From contig CAZMRY010000018.1 in assembly GCA_964568815.1 (NCBI GenBank), positions 1 through 23,582 on the forward strand: 23,582 nt of DNA. The letters are read 5' to 3'. The position numbers and the translations under genes were made by a program. How positions within the stretch are numbered: the first letter of the stretch is position 1; the number at the start of each line of letters is the position of its first letter. This stretch comes from RGIG8700 sp964568815 (GTDB lineage Bacteria > Bacillota > Clostridia > RGIG6154). Positions 1-6,836 of this stretch are shown here, piece by piece. The notes under the pieces were generated by a model. It had not been told where the DNA came from, ran no database searches, and saw only the letters and a program-made list of their open reading frames with translations.

Positions 1-12
1 GTTTTATGACTG

Positions 13-375
13 CTACGCTATTTTTATGCAGCCAAGGTGTTGAGCCGATATTGCAACGGACTCATCCAAATTTCTCTTTAATTCGTTTTGCATCTTCTTA
101 TATTTTTCTTCTTCGATACAATCTGTCTCAAATAGCAATTCTAACCAATACTCTGTTTCATAACACTCTTTTTGTGCTATTTCGAGTTTTGATATGAAAT
201 CGTTCTTGCTTTGAGCATATTGTGCTTCGTGAAGATTAGCACCTATCGAAGTCGCTGAACGCAATAATTGATTTACTAATACCGCTTCTTTGTGGCTTGA
301 TTTAATTTCTCTGCATAAGAAAACCATATCTTTTGCAAACTGTTTTGCTTTCTCCCTTAATACACTGTCTGCCAT
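13..375 (-). CDS. four-helix-bundle protein (S23 / 23S rRNA intervening-sequence family)
   Basis: This 120-residue, almost wholly helical protein matches the family known from 23S rRNA intervening sequences and from the Avd accessory proteins of diversity-generating retroelements. The family signature SATSIGANLHEA is followed by KLEIAQKECYETEYWLELL, and the length is typical. I start at ATG 375 (MADSV). An in-frame GTG at 384 overlaps the AGAGGTG ribosome site and is therefore unlikely as a start. A promoter lies directly upstream (minus strand: TTGAAA 423-418, 17 bp, TATAAT 400-395). The gene stands alone beside hairpin array 1, whose edge overlaps the -35 box. The biochemical role of free-standing members is unknown. 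Family members form helical bundles, and Avd binds nucleic acid, so RNA or hairpin binding is a reasonable inference only. No reverse transcriptase or variable repeat is visible here. Confidence 0.85.
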   Translation of the reverse strand: MADSVLREKAKQFAKDMVFLCREIKSSHKEAVLVNQLLRSATSIGANLHEAQYAQSKNDFISKLEIAQKECYETEYWLELLFETDCIEEEKYKKMQNELKRNLDESVAISAQHLGCIKIA

Positions 376-394
376 CGATATCACCTCTGCGATT

Positions 395-423
395 ATTATA
401 CTGCAATTTCACTACTTTTTCAA
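395..423 (-). promoter_or_regulatory. sigma-A promoter for the four-helix-bundle gene
   Basis: On the minus strand TTGAAA (423-418) and TATAAT (400-395) are separated by exactly 17 bp, about 20 bp upstream of the ATG. The -35 box overlaps the first spacer unit of hairpin array 1, so the array edge contributes to the promoter. Confidence 0.6.
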
Positions 424-592
424 GTGATATTCTGTACTTCGTACAGAGTGATATTTTTGATAAGTCAAAAGTGTTATTAAAACCTTTGGTTTTAGTGGTA
501 TTTTATTCGCCAATAAACTGCCGAAGGCAATACCACTGCGTAGCAATATCACTTGCAAAGCAAATACCACTCGCCCAAAGGCGAATAAAACT
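423..592. repeat. mini-hairpin array 1 (spacer AGTGATAT, then ATAYCACT)
   Basis: Short perfect hairpins follow one another, for example CTGTAC-TTC-GTACAG, TTTTGA-TAAG-TCAAAA, TAAAACC-TTT-GGTTTTA, TTTATT-CGCC-AATAAA, TGCC-GAA-GGCA and CGCC-CAAA-GGCG. In the first half they are separated by AGTGATAT, AGTGTTAT or AGTGGTAT. In the second half the separators are the reverse complement type ATACCACT, ATATCACT, ATACCACT. The stems differ from unit to unit, so this is not a simple tandem repeat. It fills the gap between the upp terminator and the four-helix-bundle gene. Confidence 0.75.
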
Positions 593-618
593 GCCGAGTG
601 TCCTTAGGAACACTCGGC
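593..618 (-). terminator. putative upp terminator
   Basis: A GC-rich hairpin with a 9-bp main stem (GCCGAGTGT with ACACTCGGC) lies 16 nt beyond the upp stop codon. In the minus direction it is followed by AGTTTTATT, a modest U tract. It borders array 1 and could equally be its largest unit. Confidence 0.45.
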
Positions 619-634
619 ATAAGCACCAACTTTT

Positions 635-1264
635 TTATTTTGTACCAAATATTCTGTCCCCTGCATCGCCCAGCCCCGGAACAATATATTTGTGGTCATT
701 TAATTTTTCATCAAGTCCTGCAACATAGATGTCTACATCAGGATGAGCATCCTGAACAACTTTAACACCCTCAGGTGCAGCGATTAAGTTCATCATTTTA
801 ATATTCTTACCGCCTCTTTCCTTAATCATCTGAATTGCAGCTGCCGCACTTCCTCCTGTAGCAAGCATTGGGTCTACAACAATTATATCTCTTTCTTCAA
901 GATTGCTTGGAAGCTTGCAGTAATATTCAACAGGTTCTGCTGTGACTGGATCTCTGTATAAACCAATATGTCCAACTCTTGCTACAGGCACGAGTCTTAA
1001 AATTCCGTCTACCATACCAAGACCTGCTCTTAAAATAGGAACAACACAAATCTTTTTACCTGCAACAATTTTAGAAGTTGCTTTACAGATAGGTGTTTCA
1101 ATTTCTGTATCTTCTAAAGGTACATCTCTTGTGATTTCATATGCCATAAGCATAGAAATTTCATCAAGGAGTTCTCTGAAATCCTTTGTTTCTGTGTCCT
1201 TATCTCTCATAAGAGTAAGTTTATGCTGAATCATAGGGTGGTCAATTACGTGTAATTTTCCCAT
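635..1264 (-). CDS. upp: uracil phosphoribosyltransferase
   Basis: Cytosolic enzyme of pyrimidine salvage that makes UMP from uracil and PRPP. The 209-residue length is the usual one. The PRPP-binding loop VVDPMLATGGSA is at about residues 129-140, and the C-terminal uracil-binding segment is YIVPGLGDAGDRIFGTK. PILRAGLGMVDG near residue 76 is also characteristic. The ATG at 1264 is preceded by AAGGAG, and a TTGAAA-17-TATAAT promoter lies just upstream. The gene is monocistronic and divergent from the tRNA operon. Nothing is missing or unusual, so identification is firm. Confidence 0.97.
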   Translation of the reverse strand: MGKLHVIDHPMIQHKLTLMRDKDTETKDFRELLDEISMLMAYEITRDVPLEDTEIETPICKATSKIVAGKKICVVPILRAGLGMVDGILRLVPVARVGHIGLYRDPVTAEPVEYYCKLPSNLEERDIIVVDPMLATGGSAAAAIQMIKERGGKNIKMMNLIAAPEGVKVVQDAHPDVDIYVAGLDEKLNDHKYIVPGLGDAGDRIFGTK

Positions 1265-1294
1265 TTTTTACATCTCCTTAGTTCTTTTTTATTA

Positions 1295-1323
1295 ATTATA
1301 CACCTAAACATGAATATTTTCAA
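1295..1323 (-). promoter_or_regulatory. upp promoter
   Basis: Minus strand TTGAAA (1323-1318), 17-bp spacer, TATAAT (1300-1295), about 30 bp upstream of the upp ATG. It is back to back with the tRNA promoter, with about 20 bp between their -35 boxes. Confidence 0.75.
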
Positions 1324-1342
1324 TAACTTTTGGAAAAAACAC

Positions 1343-1371
1343 TTGACAAAAGCAAAAAAAAACATTATAAT
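1343..1371 (+). promoter_or_regulatory. tRNA operon promoter, consensus
   Basis: TTGACA (1343-1348), a 17-bp spacer and TATAAT (1366-1371) match the sigma-A consensus perfectly. The first tRNA begins 28 bp after the -10 box. A perfect consensus promoter is typical of stable RNA genes. Confidence 0.85.
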
Positions 1372-1399
1372 GTTCAAGTACGAAAAAGAAAACCTATAT

Positions 1400-1476
1400 G
1401 GCGGTGTAGCTCAGCTGGCTAGAGCAAACGGTTCATACCCGTTAGGTCGGTGGTTCGAATCCACTCGCCGCTACCA
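1400..1476 (+). tRNA. tRNA-Met (CAT), elongator type
   Basis: A full cloverleaf of 77 nt with encoded CCA. The acceptor is GGCGGTG paired with CGCCGCT, the D stem is GCTC/GAGC, the anticodon stem is AACGG/CCGTT around loop TTCATAC, and the T arm is GGTGG/CCACT around TTCGAAT. The anticodon is CAT. The anticodon stem lacks the three G-C pairs of an initiator and position 1 pairs with 72, so it is not fMet. It closely resembles the B. subtilis elongator tRNA-Met from memory. An Ile2 tRNA (lysidine-modified CAT) is the remaining alternative. Confidence 0.92.
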
Positions 1477-1479
1477 TAT

Positions 1480-1555
1480 GGGAGCATAGCTCAGCTGGGA
1501 GAGCATCTGCCTTACAAGCAGAGGGTCATAGGTTCGAGCCCTATTGTTCCCACCA
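1480..1555 (+). tRNA. tRNA-Val (TAC)
   Basis: A full cloverleaf of 76 nt with encoded CCA, 3 nt after tRNA-Met. The acceptor GGGAGCA pairs with TGTTCCC. The anticodon stem is TCTGC/GCAGA with loop CTTACAA, giving anticodon TAC. The T loop is TTCGAGC. Its last 21 nt (1535-1555) occur again exactly at 1738-1758, which marks it as a possible attachment site. Confidence 0.93.
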
Positions 1556-1593
1556 AACAAAAAAGATATCCAAGCGGATATCTTTTTTTGTTT
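1556..1593 (+). terminator. tRNA operon terminator
   Basis: Directly after the CCA: GATATCC-AAGC-GGATATC flanked by an A run and a run of seven T. The stem extends into the A/T flanks, so it could act in both directions. Confidence 0.88.
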
Positions 1594-1604
1594 CACGAAA
1601 TATT

Positions 1605-1737
1605 ATCGGCTCGAACCTGCGAAGGTTTTTGCTTTAAGAAAACGATTAATAATCGTTTTCTGCAAAAAACCCTGAGACGGGTACTGAAAGGCTTGCCTTT
1701 CGGTCGTCGAGGGAGGCAGATTGCAACGCAATATGCA
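1605..1737. repeat. structured insert between the two tRNA-Val 3' ends
   Basis: No coding sequence is credible here. The stretch is a chain of hairpins: AACCT-GCGA-AGGTT, a perfect 10-bp GAAAACGATT/AATCGTTTTC stem inside an outer GGTTTTTGC/GCAAAAAACC stem, GAAAGGC-TT-GCCTTTC, and ATTGC-AAC-GCAAT. The whole is bracketed by inverted GGCTCG (near 1610) and CGAGCC (1738-1743). The left bracket, GGCTCGAACC, is the reverse complement of the tRNA T arm. It resembles the hairpin arrays but lacks an obvious constant spacer. Confidence 0.5.
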
Positions 1738-1758
1738 CGAGCCCTATTGTTCCCACCA

Positions 1759-1792
1759 GAAAAAAGACTATTCCGAAGAATAGTCTTTTTTC
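1759..1792 (+). terminator. second terminator, after the duplicated tRNA end
   Basis: GACTATTC-CGAA-GAATAGTC with A6 before and T6 after. It follows the duplicated CCA exactly as the first terminator follows the real tRNA, which supports the view that this copy was once the end of a functional tRNA gene. Confidence 0.75.
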
Positions 1793-1793
1793 A

Positions 1794-1959
1794 ATGAAAT
1801 TTGCCTACGGCAAATGAAATAGCTTCGCTATGAAATACGCTGTGCGTATAAAATATTGCTTCGCAATATGAAAAGGCAAATTTTATTTCACATTTTGCGT
1901 CAGCAAAATATTTCATAATCCGTCAGGATTGTTTCATATCAACGGAGTTGATATTTCAT
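1794..1959. repeat. mini-hairpin array 2 (spacer ATGAAAT, then ATTTCAT)
   Basis: Hairpins TTTGCC-TAC-GGCAAA, AGC-TTC-GCT, ACGC-TGT-GCGT and ATATTGC-TTC-GCAATAT are joined by ATGAAAT. After a middle segment near 1872-1890 come ATTTTGC-GTCA-GCAAAAT, AATCC-GTCA-GGATT and ATCAAC-GGA-GTTGAT joined by the reverse complement ATTTCAT. It lies where a phage endolysin would be expected, downstream of the holin. Confidence 0.75.
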
Positions 1960-2007
1960 TATAAATATTCTGTATCTGCCCGCTAATAATAATTGTCAGG
2001 CTCGAAC

Positions 2008-2376
2008 CTATTTCCCTTCCAGTTGCTCAAGTATTTCAAGTAATTTTTTTGGGAAAGGTACTCCCATTTTTCCTGCGTTTTCAAGAATTGATATTGCCTC
2101 GTTTCCTATATAAAAGCTTAAAGCAATTATTCTTATTTCATCTATTCCAACAGCCTGTCCTGCAAGATTAGAAAGACATATTACACTTATGATACACAGC
2201 TTTTTAAGAATTCCGTTAAAACCCGTTTTGCTTGAAAGCTCTTTATTATACACAGCACTCATTATTCCTGTCACATAATCACATACCATCACACACAAGA
2301 GAATTTTAAGCATTAAATCAAAATCGCCGATTGCAAAAGATATTAAAGATACAACTATTCCTGTTAATTTTTTCAT
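2008..2376 (-). CDS. phage holin, Cph1/TcdE (phage_holin_4) type
   Basis: This 122-residue membrane protein would form lysis pores in the cytoplasmic membrane. Hydrophobic segments are at about residues 5-35 and 58-95. KILLCVMVCDYVTGIMSAVYNKELSSKTGFNGILKK and the C-terminal PFPKKLLEILEQLEG are typical of the family. The ATG overlaps the stop of the upstream baseplate gene (ATGA), so the two are translationally coupled. It is the last gene of the phage operon. No endolysin follows, which is unusual because holin and lysin are normally adjacent. The stop codon lies inside a 13-nt match to the tRNA-Val T arm in inverted orientation. Confidence 0.88.
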   Translation of the reverse strand: MKKLTGIVVSLISFAIGDFDLMLKILLCVMVCDYVTGIMSAVYNKELSSKTGFNGILKKLCIISVICLSNLAGQAVGIDEIRIIALSFYIGNEAISILENAGKMGVPFPKKLLEILEQLEGK

Positions 2377-3209
2377 ACTATGAATTCAAACCTTAAAGAA
2401 ATGGGTATCACTCTTTCGGGACTATATTCCATCTTAAACTTAAATGTAACCTTGTTATCGCCCTTTTCTATAAAACACATAACTCTTCTGTTTGAATTAT
2501 TTGAAGCTACGACCATATAGTCTGTGTTCCAATTATAATATGAATTTCTTCCATACCCAAAGCTTAAATATGTCCCATCTTCAATGTTGTATCTTGTAAA
2601 ATTAAAGCTGTTCTTATCAAGTATCTGCAAATATTTGTACATATCAGCATTTATATTTATACTGTAAACAAAATATCCATCCTCATCTTTAGGACATTTC
2701 GTTTGTATATTATCTTCTTCAATATAAACATTATTGTTAACATCTGACGATGCGTAATATGCGAGTCTGCCTCTGGAATAATATCTTTGGTCTGTAACAA
2801 TATTATTTTCAATTGTTGCCAGGATAATCTTGTTTTCAAAATTTGCTTCTTCGCTAAAAACATCCAGATATGCTCTGTTTGATTCCATATCTGAAATAAG
2901 ATAAACATACTGCTTCCTGTCAGTTAAATAAGGTCTTGTTTCAGGCTCGGTCAACTCAATTACACTACCGTTCTGAAAAATTGCACTTCCCTTGTTTACT
3001 GTCAGAACACCGTTTTCCAAAGTTACCTTTAAGCTTTCGTCGCTTTCGGGAATTATTCCCGTCTGTGCAACATCCGCAACAAAGCTGTTCAAATCTGAAA
3101 CTGAGGACGGTACTCTTGCAACTCCATCTGTTATAAGTCTTGATGTAATTTTATTAAGGTCATCAACCCCAATTGTCTGATTGTCAAAAAATGAATAGTT
3201 TATGCTCAT
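2373..3209 (-). CDS. phage baseplate or tail-fibre protein, unassigned
   Basis: A 278-residue protein between the tail-tip gene and the holin, the usual place for a baseplate upper protein or receptor-binding fibre. The N-terminal MSINYSFFDNQTIGVDDLNKI resembles the start of many siphophage baseplate proteins. The rest is beta-rich, with no catalytic motif or membrane segment that I can see. It overlaps both neighbours by 4 nt (ATGA), so it is coupled to them. The host-facing role is inferred from position, not from a recognised domain. Confidence 0.6.
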   Translation of the reverse strand: MSINYSFFDNQTIGVDDLNKITSRLITDGVARVPSSVSDLNSFVADVAQTGIIPESDESLKVTLENGVLTVNKGSAIFQNGSVIELTEPETRPYLTDRKQYVYLISDMESNRAYLDVFSEEANFENKIILATIENNIVTDQRYYSRGRLAYYASSDVNNNVYIEEDNIQTKCPKDEDGYFVYSININADMYKYLQILDKNSFNFTRYNIEDGTYLSFGYGRNSYYNWNTDYMVVASNNSNRRVMCFIEKGDNKVTFKFKMEYSPERVIPISLRFEFIV

Positions 3210-4327
3210 ATCTGCACCTCCTTAAATACGGGCTTTTCGCCTGAATTTCTGCTTTCATACCATATTTGCACACTGTTTACAAGTCTTTTCCCGTCAATTA
3301 CTTTACTTCCGACTTTTTTCTGTATTCTTGTAATATCTCCAAGATTATAATCCCTTTCAAATTTGAAATTGACAGTTTTAGCATCCAGCTCATTTTCTTT
3401 ATTCTTTGTTTTAAGGCTTTTTTCTGCTTCCTTTCTGCTGTTACCCGAAAGCTTTGCTTCCCATTTATAGAACCCTTTTTCTTCTGTATCTATTGTAAGA
3501 TAATACTCTGTTATGTAGTCTGTTTTTATAAAATTGCCGTCCTCGGTTATACAGGCGATGTATTCTCCCTTATAATAGTTCCTGTTAAAGCATTCTCCGT
3601 CGCAGGAAACCTTGTATAATTTACCAAGGTTAGAGGTCTCTCCCATAGACAGAGGAGGGTCGTTATACTCCGGATTCCAGTCACCGCAGTCTCTTATGTA
3701 CCTCATATAAATACCGCAGTTTGCATAGTCAAGCACACCTTCTCTGTAGGTTGCGTTATATATATTCCCGTTTTCCTCCGAAAGAAAAATATTGTTCTCC
3801 TTTTGCCTGAAAACCTTAAGTACCCATTTTTTATTTTTAACATCATAATAAACTCTGTGTCCTGAATTTACTTTATCAAGTATATCGCAGATTACTTCTT
3901 CAAGGTCATACATAACAAGTCTGTAAAACTCAATTTCTTCATCTTCTTCAGGAATTTCCACCTGGATTTCAGGAAAGCTGTCGTAAGTCAGCTTTTTAAC
4001 AAGCTTAAATGCCTTGTTTTCAACCTCTTTGTCTTTTATATTGAATGGAAGTATAATCCTTTTGCTGAGAATAAAGTTCATAGTTCTGCCGTAAAGTGTA
4101 ATCTTGTTTCCCTCAGCATATTTTTCCGTTATAATAGCCTGCTTTGTACCCTGAATTACCACAATATGGTCTCTGCCCATCAAGGCGGAGGTCACCTTTG
4201 AGTCAGGATTAATACTTGCCTCAAAGGTACCCACTCCGTTAAATTTAATTTCCCACATTGCGTCAATTACCGTAGGGACTATACAAAGAAGGTTAAATTC
4301 AAAATCGTAAAATCGTAAGTCCTCCAT
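3206..4327 (-). CDS. tail-tip protein, Gp37-like (Siphovirus ReqiPepy6 Gp37 family)
   Basis: Likely the tail-associated protein at the tail tip, equivalent to Tal or the gp27-like hub. The N-terminal pattern RFYDFEFNLLCIVPTVIDAMWEIKFNGVGTFEA, with a Gly-rich beta turn, and the later GRTMNFILSKRIILP fit the Gp37-like family. The 373-residue length is usual. I start at ATG 4327, which has AGGAGG four nt upstream. The GTG 18 nt earlier lies before that site. It follows Dit directly and precedes the baseplate gene, as in A118-type tails. No peptidase extension is visible. Confidence 0.75.
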   Translation of the reverse strand: MEDLRFYDFEFNLLCIVPTVIDAMWEIKFNGVGTFEASINPDSKVTSALMGRDHIVVIQGTKQAIITEKYAEGNKITLYGRTMNFILSKRIILPFNIKDKEVENKAFKLVKKLTYDSFPEIQVEIPEEDEEIEFYRLVMYDLEEVICDILDKVNSGHRVYYDVKNKKWVLKVFRQKENNIFLSEENGNIYNATYREGVLDYANCGIYMRYIRDCGDWNPEYNDPPLSMGETSNLGKLYKVSCDGECFNRNYYKGEYIACITEDGNFIKTDYITEYYLTIDTEEKGFYKWEAKLSGNSRKEAEKSLKTKNKENELDAKTVNFKFERDYNLGDITRIQKKVGSKVIDGKRLVNSVQIWYESRNSGEKPVFKEVQI

Positions 4328-4335
4328 ATTGCCTC

Positions 4336-5166
4336 CTAAATACACTCATTATAGTTATTGTCGTGAAAGCAAACAGGACTGATTTCACGGCTTGTGTTAT
4401 TTATTATATTAATAAAATTTTCACCTGTATCAAGATAAAATTCTGACAAATAATTTTCAAGAGCAAGGTATTTTGTAACATCGCCTGTAATACTGCTTTC
4501 TGCCGTTCGGTTCTCAAAATCAACAGTTAAAATCTCTCCTTGTGATGTTTCGTACTCAAATGTAACAGATTTTCCTGTTTTATCATTTGTGAGAGTTATA
4601 ATTCTTTCTGATTCAGTTCTGCCATTACCTCCTAAATCATATATAACAATCTTTGGATAAGTTCTTTTGCTCCCTTTGTTGTTCACATTTTTACCTACGG
4701 TCCTTTGGGTGAACACACAAGGCAATGTAAATTCACCTGAAACAAGATGTTTTCTTTCATAAACTGCGTTTACATCCTGTTTGAGGTCTTTGAAGTACGG
4801 ATTGTCTGCTTCAACCTGAAGAACAAACCCTGAGTATCCTCCGTTTTTGTTGTAAATCTCAAATTCTCTGATTTTAGTATAAATTTTTCGCCTTTTAGCT
4901 CCCCTTATAACCGTAAGCCATACATCTTCGGAAAGTATCTTCAAAGCCTTTTCTATATTATTGTTGTCCCTTGTGTACACATCTCCTCCAATGGTAATAA
5001 CTCTTGAGGTTTCGTGAACATTTATAGTTTCCTGACCGCTTTTACCCACACATTCAACTGTTGTATAGGCTTTTGTTGTAAGACCTAACCCTTCTGCAGA
5101 AATAATATTAAAGCTTCCGTCACCAAGGGTGATTTTACCGTTTATATTTTCTAAAATTATTTTCAT
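4336..5166 (-). CDS. distal tail protein (Dit), siphovirus tail family
   Basis: A 276-residue protein expected to form the hexameric ring joining tail tube and tail tip. The GLGLTTKAY / INVHETSRVITIGGDVYTRD stretch in the first third and the second galectin-like part from about residue 150 fit the Sipho_tail (Dit) family. It starts 1 nt after the tape-measure stop and its stop sits just upstream of the Gp37-like gene, in the standard tape measure-Dit-Tal order. Identification rests on pattern and synteny. Confidence 0.75.
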   Translation of the reverse strand: MKIILENINGKITLGDGSFNIISAEGLGLTTKAYTTVECVGKSGQETINVHETSRVITIGGDVYTRDNNNIEKALKILSEDVWLTVIRGAKRRKIYTKIREFEIYNKNGGYSGFVLQVEADNPYFKDLKQDVNAVYERKHLVSGEFTLPCVFTQRTVGKNVNNKGSKRTYPKIVIYDLGGNGRTESERIITLTNDKTGKSVTFEYETSQGEILTVDFENRTAESSITGDVTKYLALENYLSEFYLDTGENFINIINNTSREISPVCFHDNNYNECI

Positions 5167-6312
5167 TTAAATCCCCCTTGCCTTTTTTACTGCCTCAAAA
5201 TCCTTAAGAGCATTTATGCTGTCGTAAATAGTACCCTCACCCTTTGCTGAAACAGTGTAATTACTTGTGTAGCTGTTATTATAAATATTATTTCCTGCTG
5301 TTTTTATAGCGTCTGCAGTTTTTGCAACTATATCACTTATAACTCCTGAAACAGAGCTTATAAGTCCTGTTACTGTGCTTTCAACACCTTGAGCAAATTG
5401 TGCAGAAACACCCATAAATTTTGTGTTAAGTCCGTCAATTATTTCATTTGCCTGTTCTTGTGCAACACTTATCTCTGTTTTATTGTCAGGAGCAATACTT
5501 TTTAGGTATTCATCATACCCCGAGCTGCCTCTTGCCGCCTGATATATAACCTCGTCTGAAAACCCTGCCTCTTTAAGCTTTGAGTAATTATTTTTTACAT
5601 AATCATTCATATCGCGCACAATTACATCAAGCTCTTCAGGGCTGTATTTTTTATCTTCCGCAAGACCCGCCGCCGTATCCTTTAATTTTTCATATGCAAC
5701 GCACTCCGAAAGAAGCTGATTTTCAAGATTAAGGCTTGCCTCAAAATTCTCGCCATAAAGCTCGGTCATTTTTTTATAAGCTGCCTGTACTTCTAAAATT
5801 CTTTTTGCCTGAATTTCAAGCCTTTCATTTATAAGCTCCTGTTTTTTAATCAAATCATCTGCATAAGGTCCGTTTTCTCCAATGCTTTCATACCAGAGAT
5901 TATATCTGTTTGTTGCACTTTTATCTTCTGTCTTTAATGATGCCAGTGAACCTGAAAGTCCCTCTTCAATAAGCTTAGAGCCTTCAATAAGCTCTTTCAT
6001 ATCTGCTTTGGCATCTGTTATATCAGCCTTGATTTTCTTAATCTGCAAATTAAGAGTCGCAATAGTTTCCCTTTCCTGAGCAATCATTGTGGTAAGAGTT
6101 TTTTTATACTCTTTTGATGCAGTTGTTTTGGCAGTCTGCATATCTTTAATTTTAAGATTGCTTTCATTCACCGATGCGGTAAGACTCTCTATCTGCTTTT
6201 CATATTCTTCAATGGTTTGCTGAGTTTTATCTTTAAGCTGAGAGTTAACATCTGCCACACCTTTTTTAACTGCCTCATAATATAAATCAAGTGCTTTAGT
6301 TATGTTATCCAT
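5167..6312 (-). CDS. short tail tape measure protein
   Basis: A 381-residue coiled-coil protein. Residues 20-130 are a nearly continuous heptad-rich helix with many Lys, Glu and Gln. A hydrophobic, Gly/Ser-rich segment lies near residues 312-340 (TGLISSVSGVISDIVAKTADAIK). Position after Gp15 and before Dit is that of the tape measure, which sets tail length and travels down the tube. Siphophage tape measures usually have 600-1500 residues, so this one is strikingly short, through internal deletion or a genuinely short tail. It contains one copy of the phage-specific 12-mer (LAED at residue 217). Confidence 0.7.
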   Translation of the reverse strand: MDNITKALDLYYEAVKKGVADVNSQLKDKTQQTIEEYEKQIESLTASVNESNLKIKDMQTAKTTASKEYKKTLTTMIAQERETIATLNLQIKKIKADITDAKADMKELIEGSKLIEEGLSGSLASLKTEDKSATNRYNLWYESIGENGPYADDLIKKQELINERLEIQAKRILEVQAAYKKMTELYGENFEASLNLENQLLSECVAYEKLKDTAAGLAEDKKYSPEELDVIVRDMNDYVKNNYSKLKEAGFSDEVIYQAARGSSGYDEYLKSIAPDNKTEISVAQEQANEIIDGLNTKFMGVSAQFAQGVESTVTGLISSVSGVISDIVAKTADAIKTAGNNIYNNSYTSNYTVSAKGEGTIYDSINALKDFEAVKKARGI

Positions 6313-6836
6313 TAAAACACACTCCTTAATCCTTCATCAATGGTAATGCCCCCTGAAAGTGAATATTTCTGCTTTAATTTTGAAAAGTATGCTCTCTGTT
6401 TTTCATCTTTTATATCTGCAAGGTCAAGACTTCTGATTGCCATAACCTTTGAAAACACATTCTCACCGCAAAGTCCCTTTAGAAGTGCCAGAAAAACATA
6501 CCAGTGAAGATTATCTTCCGCAAGATTAATTTTGTATTGGCTCATAAAACTGCTGAAAATCAAATCTGCATCTTTATTAAGGGAAAATATTTCACCTTTT
6601 TCCCCTTTGTTTGTTTTGTCTCCCTTATAAAATGAGTTCATACCCTCTATGGCAAGCCCAATGTTTTCAGGGAGCTGAACATAAAAGGTCTTAAGTGCAT
6701 ATATGAGAAGCTTCACACCGCTGTTTTCCTCTGCATAGCTTATTATTTTTACAGCAGTTTTAAAGTCTGCATTAATTTTGTAGCTTTTGCCACCAAGCAC
6801 AACACTTTCAGGGAGTCTTTGGGTTAAAATATTCAT
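6312..6836 (-). CDS. phage Gp15-like tail assembly chaperone
   Basis: A 174-residue protein of the Gp15 family of A118-type phages, thought to chaperone the tape measure during tail assembly. Recognisable features are the N-terminal LPESVVLGGKSYKINADFKTAVKI, the central DADLIFSSFMSQYKINL and the conserved LHWYVFLALLKGL near residue 109. Start and stop overlap the adjacent genes by 1 nt on each side. LAED at residue 105 is encoded by the repeated 12-mer. I saw no programmed frameshift site joining it to a second product. Confidence 0.8.
   Translation of the reverse strand: MNILTQRLPESVVLGGKSYKINADFKTAVKIISYAEENSGVKLLIYALKTFYVQLPENIGLAIEGMNSFYKGDKTNKGEKGEIFSLNKDADLIFSSFMSQYKINLAEDNLHWYVFLALLKGLCGENVFSKVMAIRSLDLADIKDEKQRAYFSKLKQKYSLSGGITIDEGLRSVF

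Larger units (their letters stand above)
1535..1758 (+). repeat. direct repeat of the tRNA-Val 3' end (possible att core)
   Basis: Positions 1535-1555 and 1738-1758 are identical over 21 nt. They cover the 3' half of the T arm, the acceptor strand and the CCA. Each copy is followed at once by its own intrinsic terminator, with different stem sequences. This is what integration at a tRNA 3' end leaves behind: a restored gene plus a displaced original end. The spacing is only 203 bp, so any element between them has been almost completely lost, or the copy arose by duplication of a neighbouring tRNA. Confidence 0.6.

Noticed and set aside
13..375. Diversity-generating retroelement (Avd-like protein)
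   Set aside because: No reverse transcriptase, template repeat or variable repeat is visible in the window.
423..592. CRISPR array
   Set aside because: The repeating unit is only 7-8 nt, the variable parts are self-complementary hairpins, and no cas gene is present.
1400..1476. Initiator tRNA-fMet
   Set aside because: Position 1-72 is paired and the anticodon stem lacks the three consecutive G-C pairs.
1450..1797. 115-codon open frame on the plus strand
   Set aside because: It translates the tRNAs, terminators and structured insert; no ribosome site and no family resemblance.
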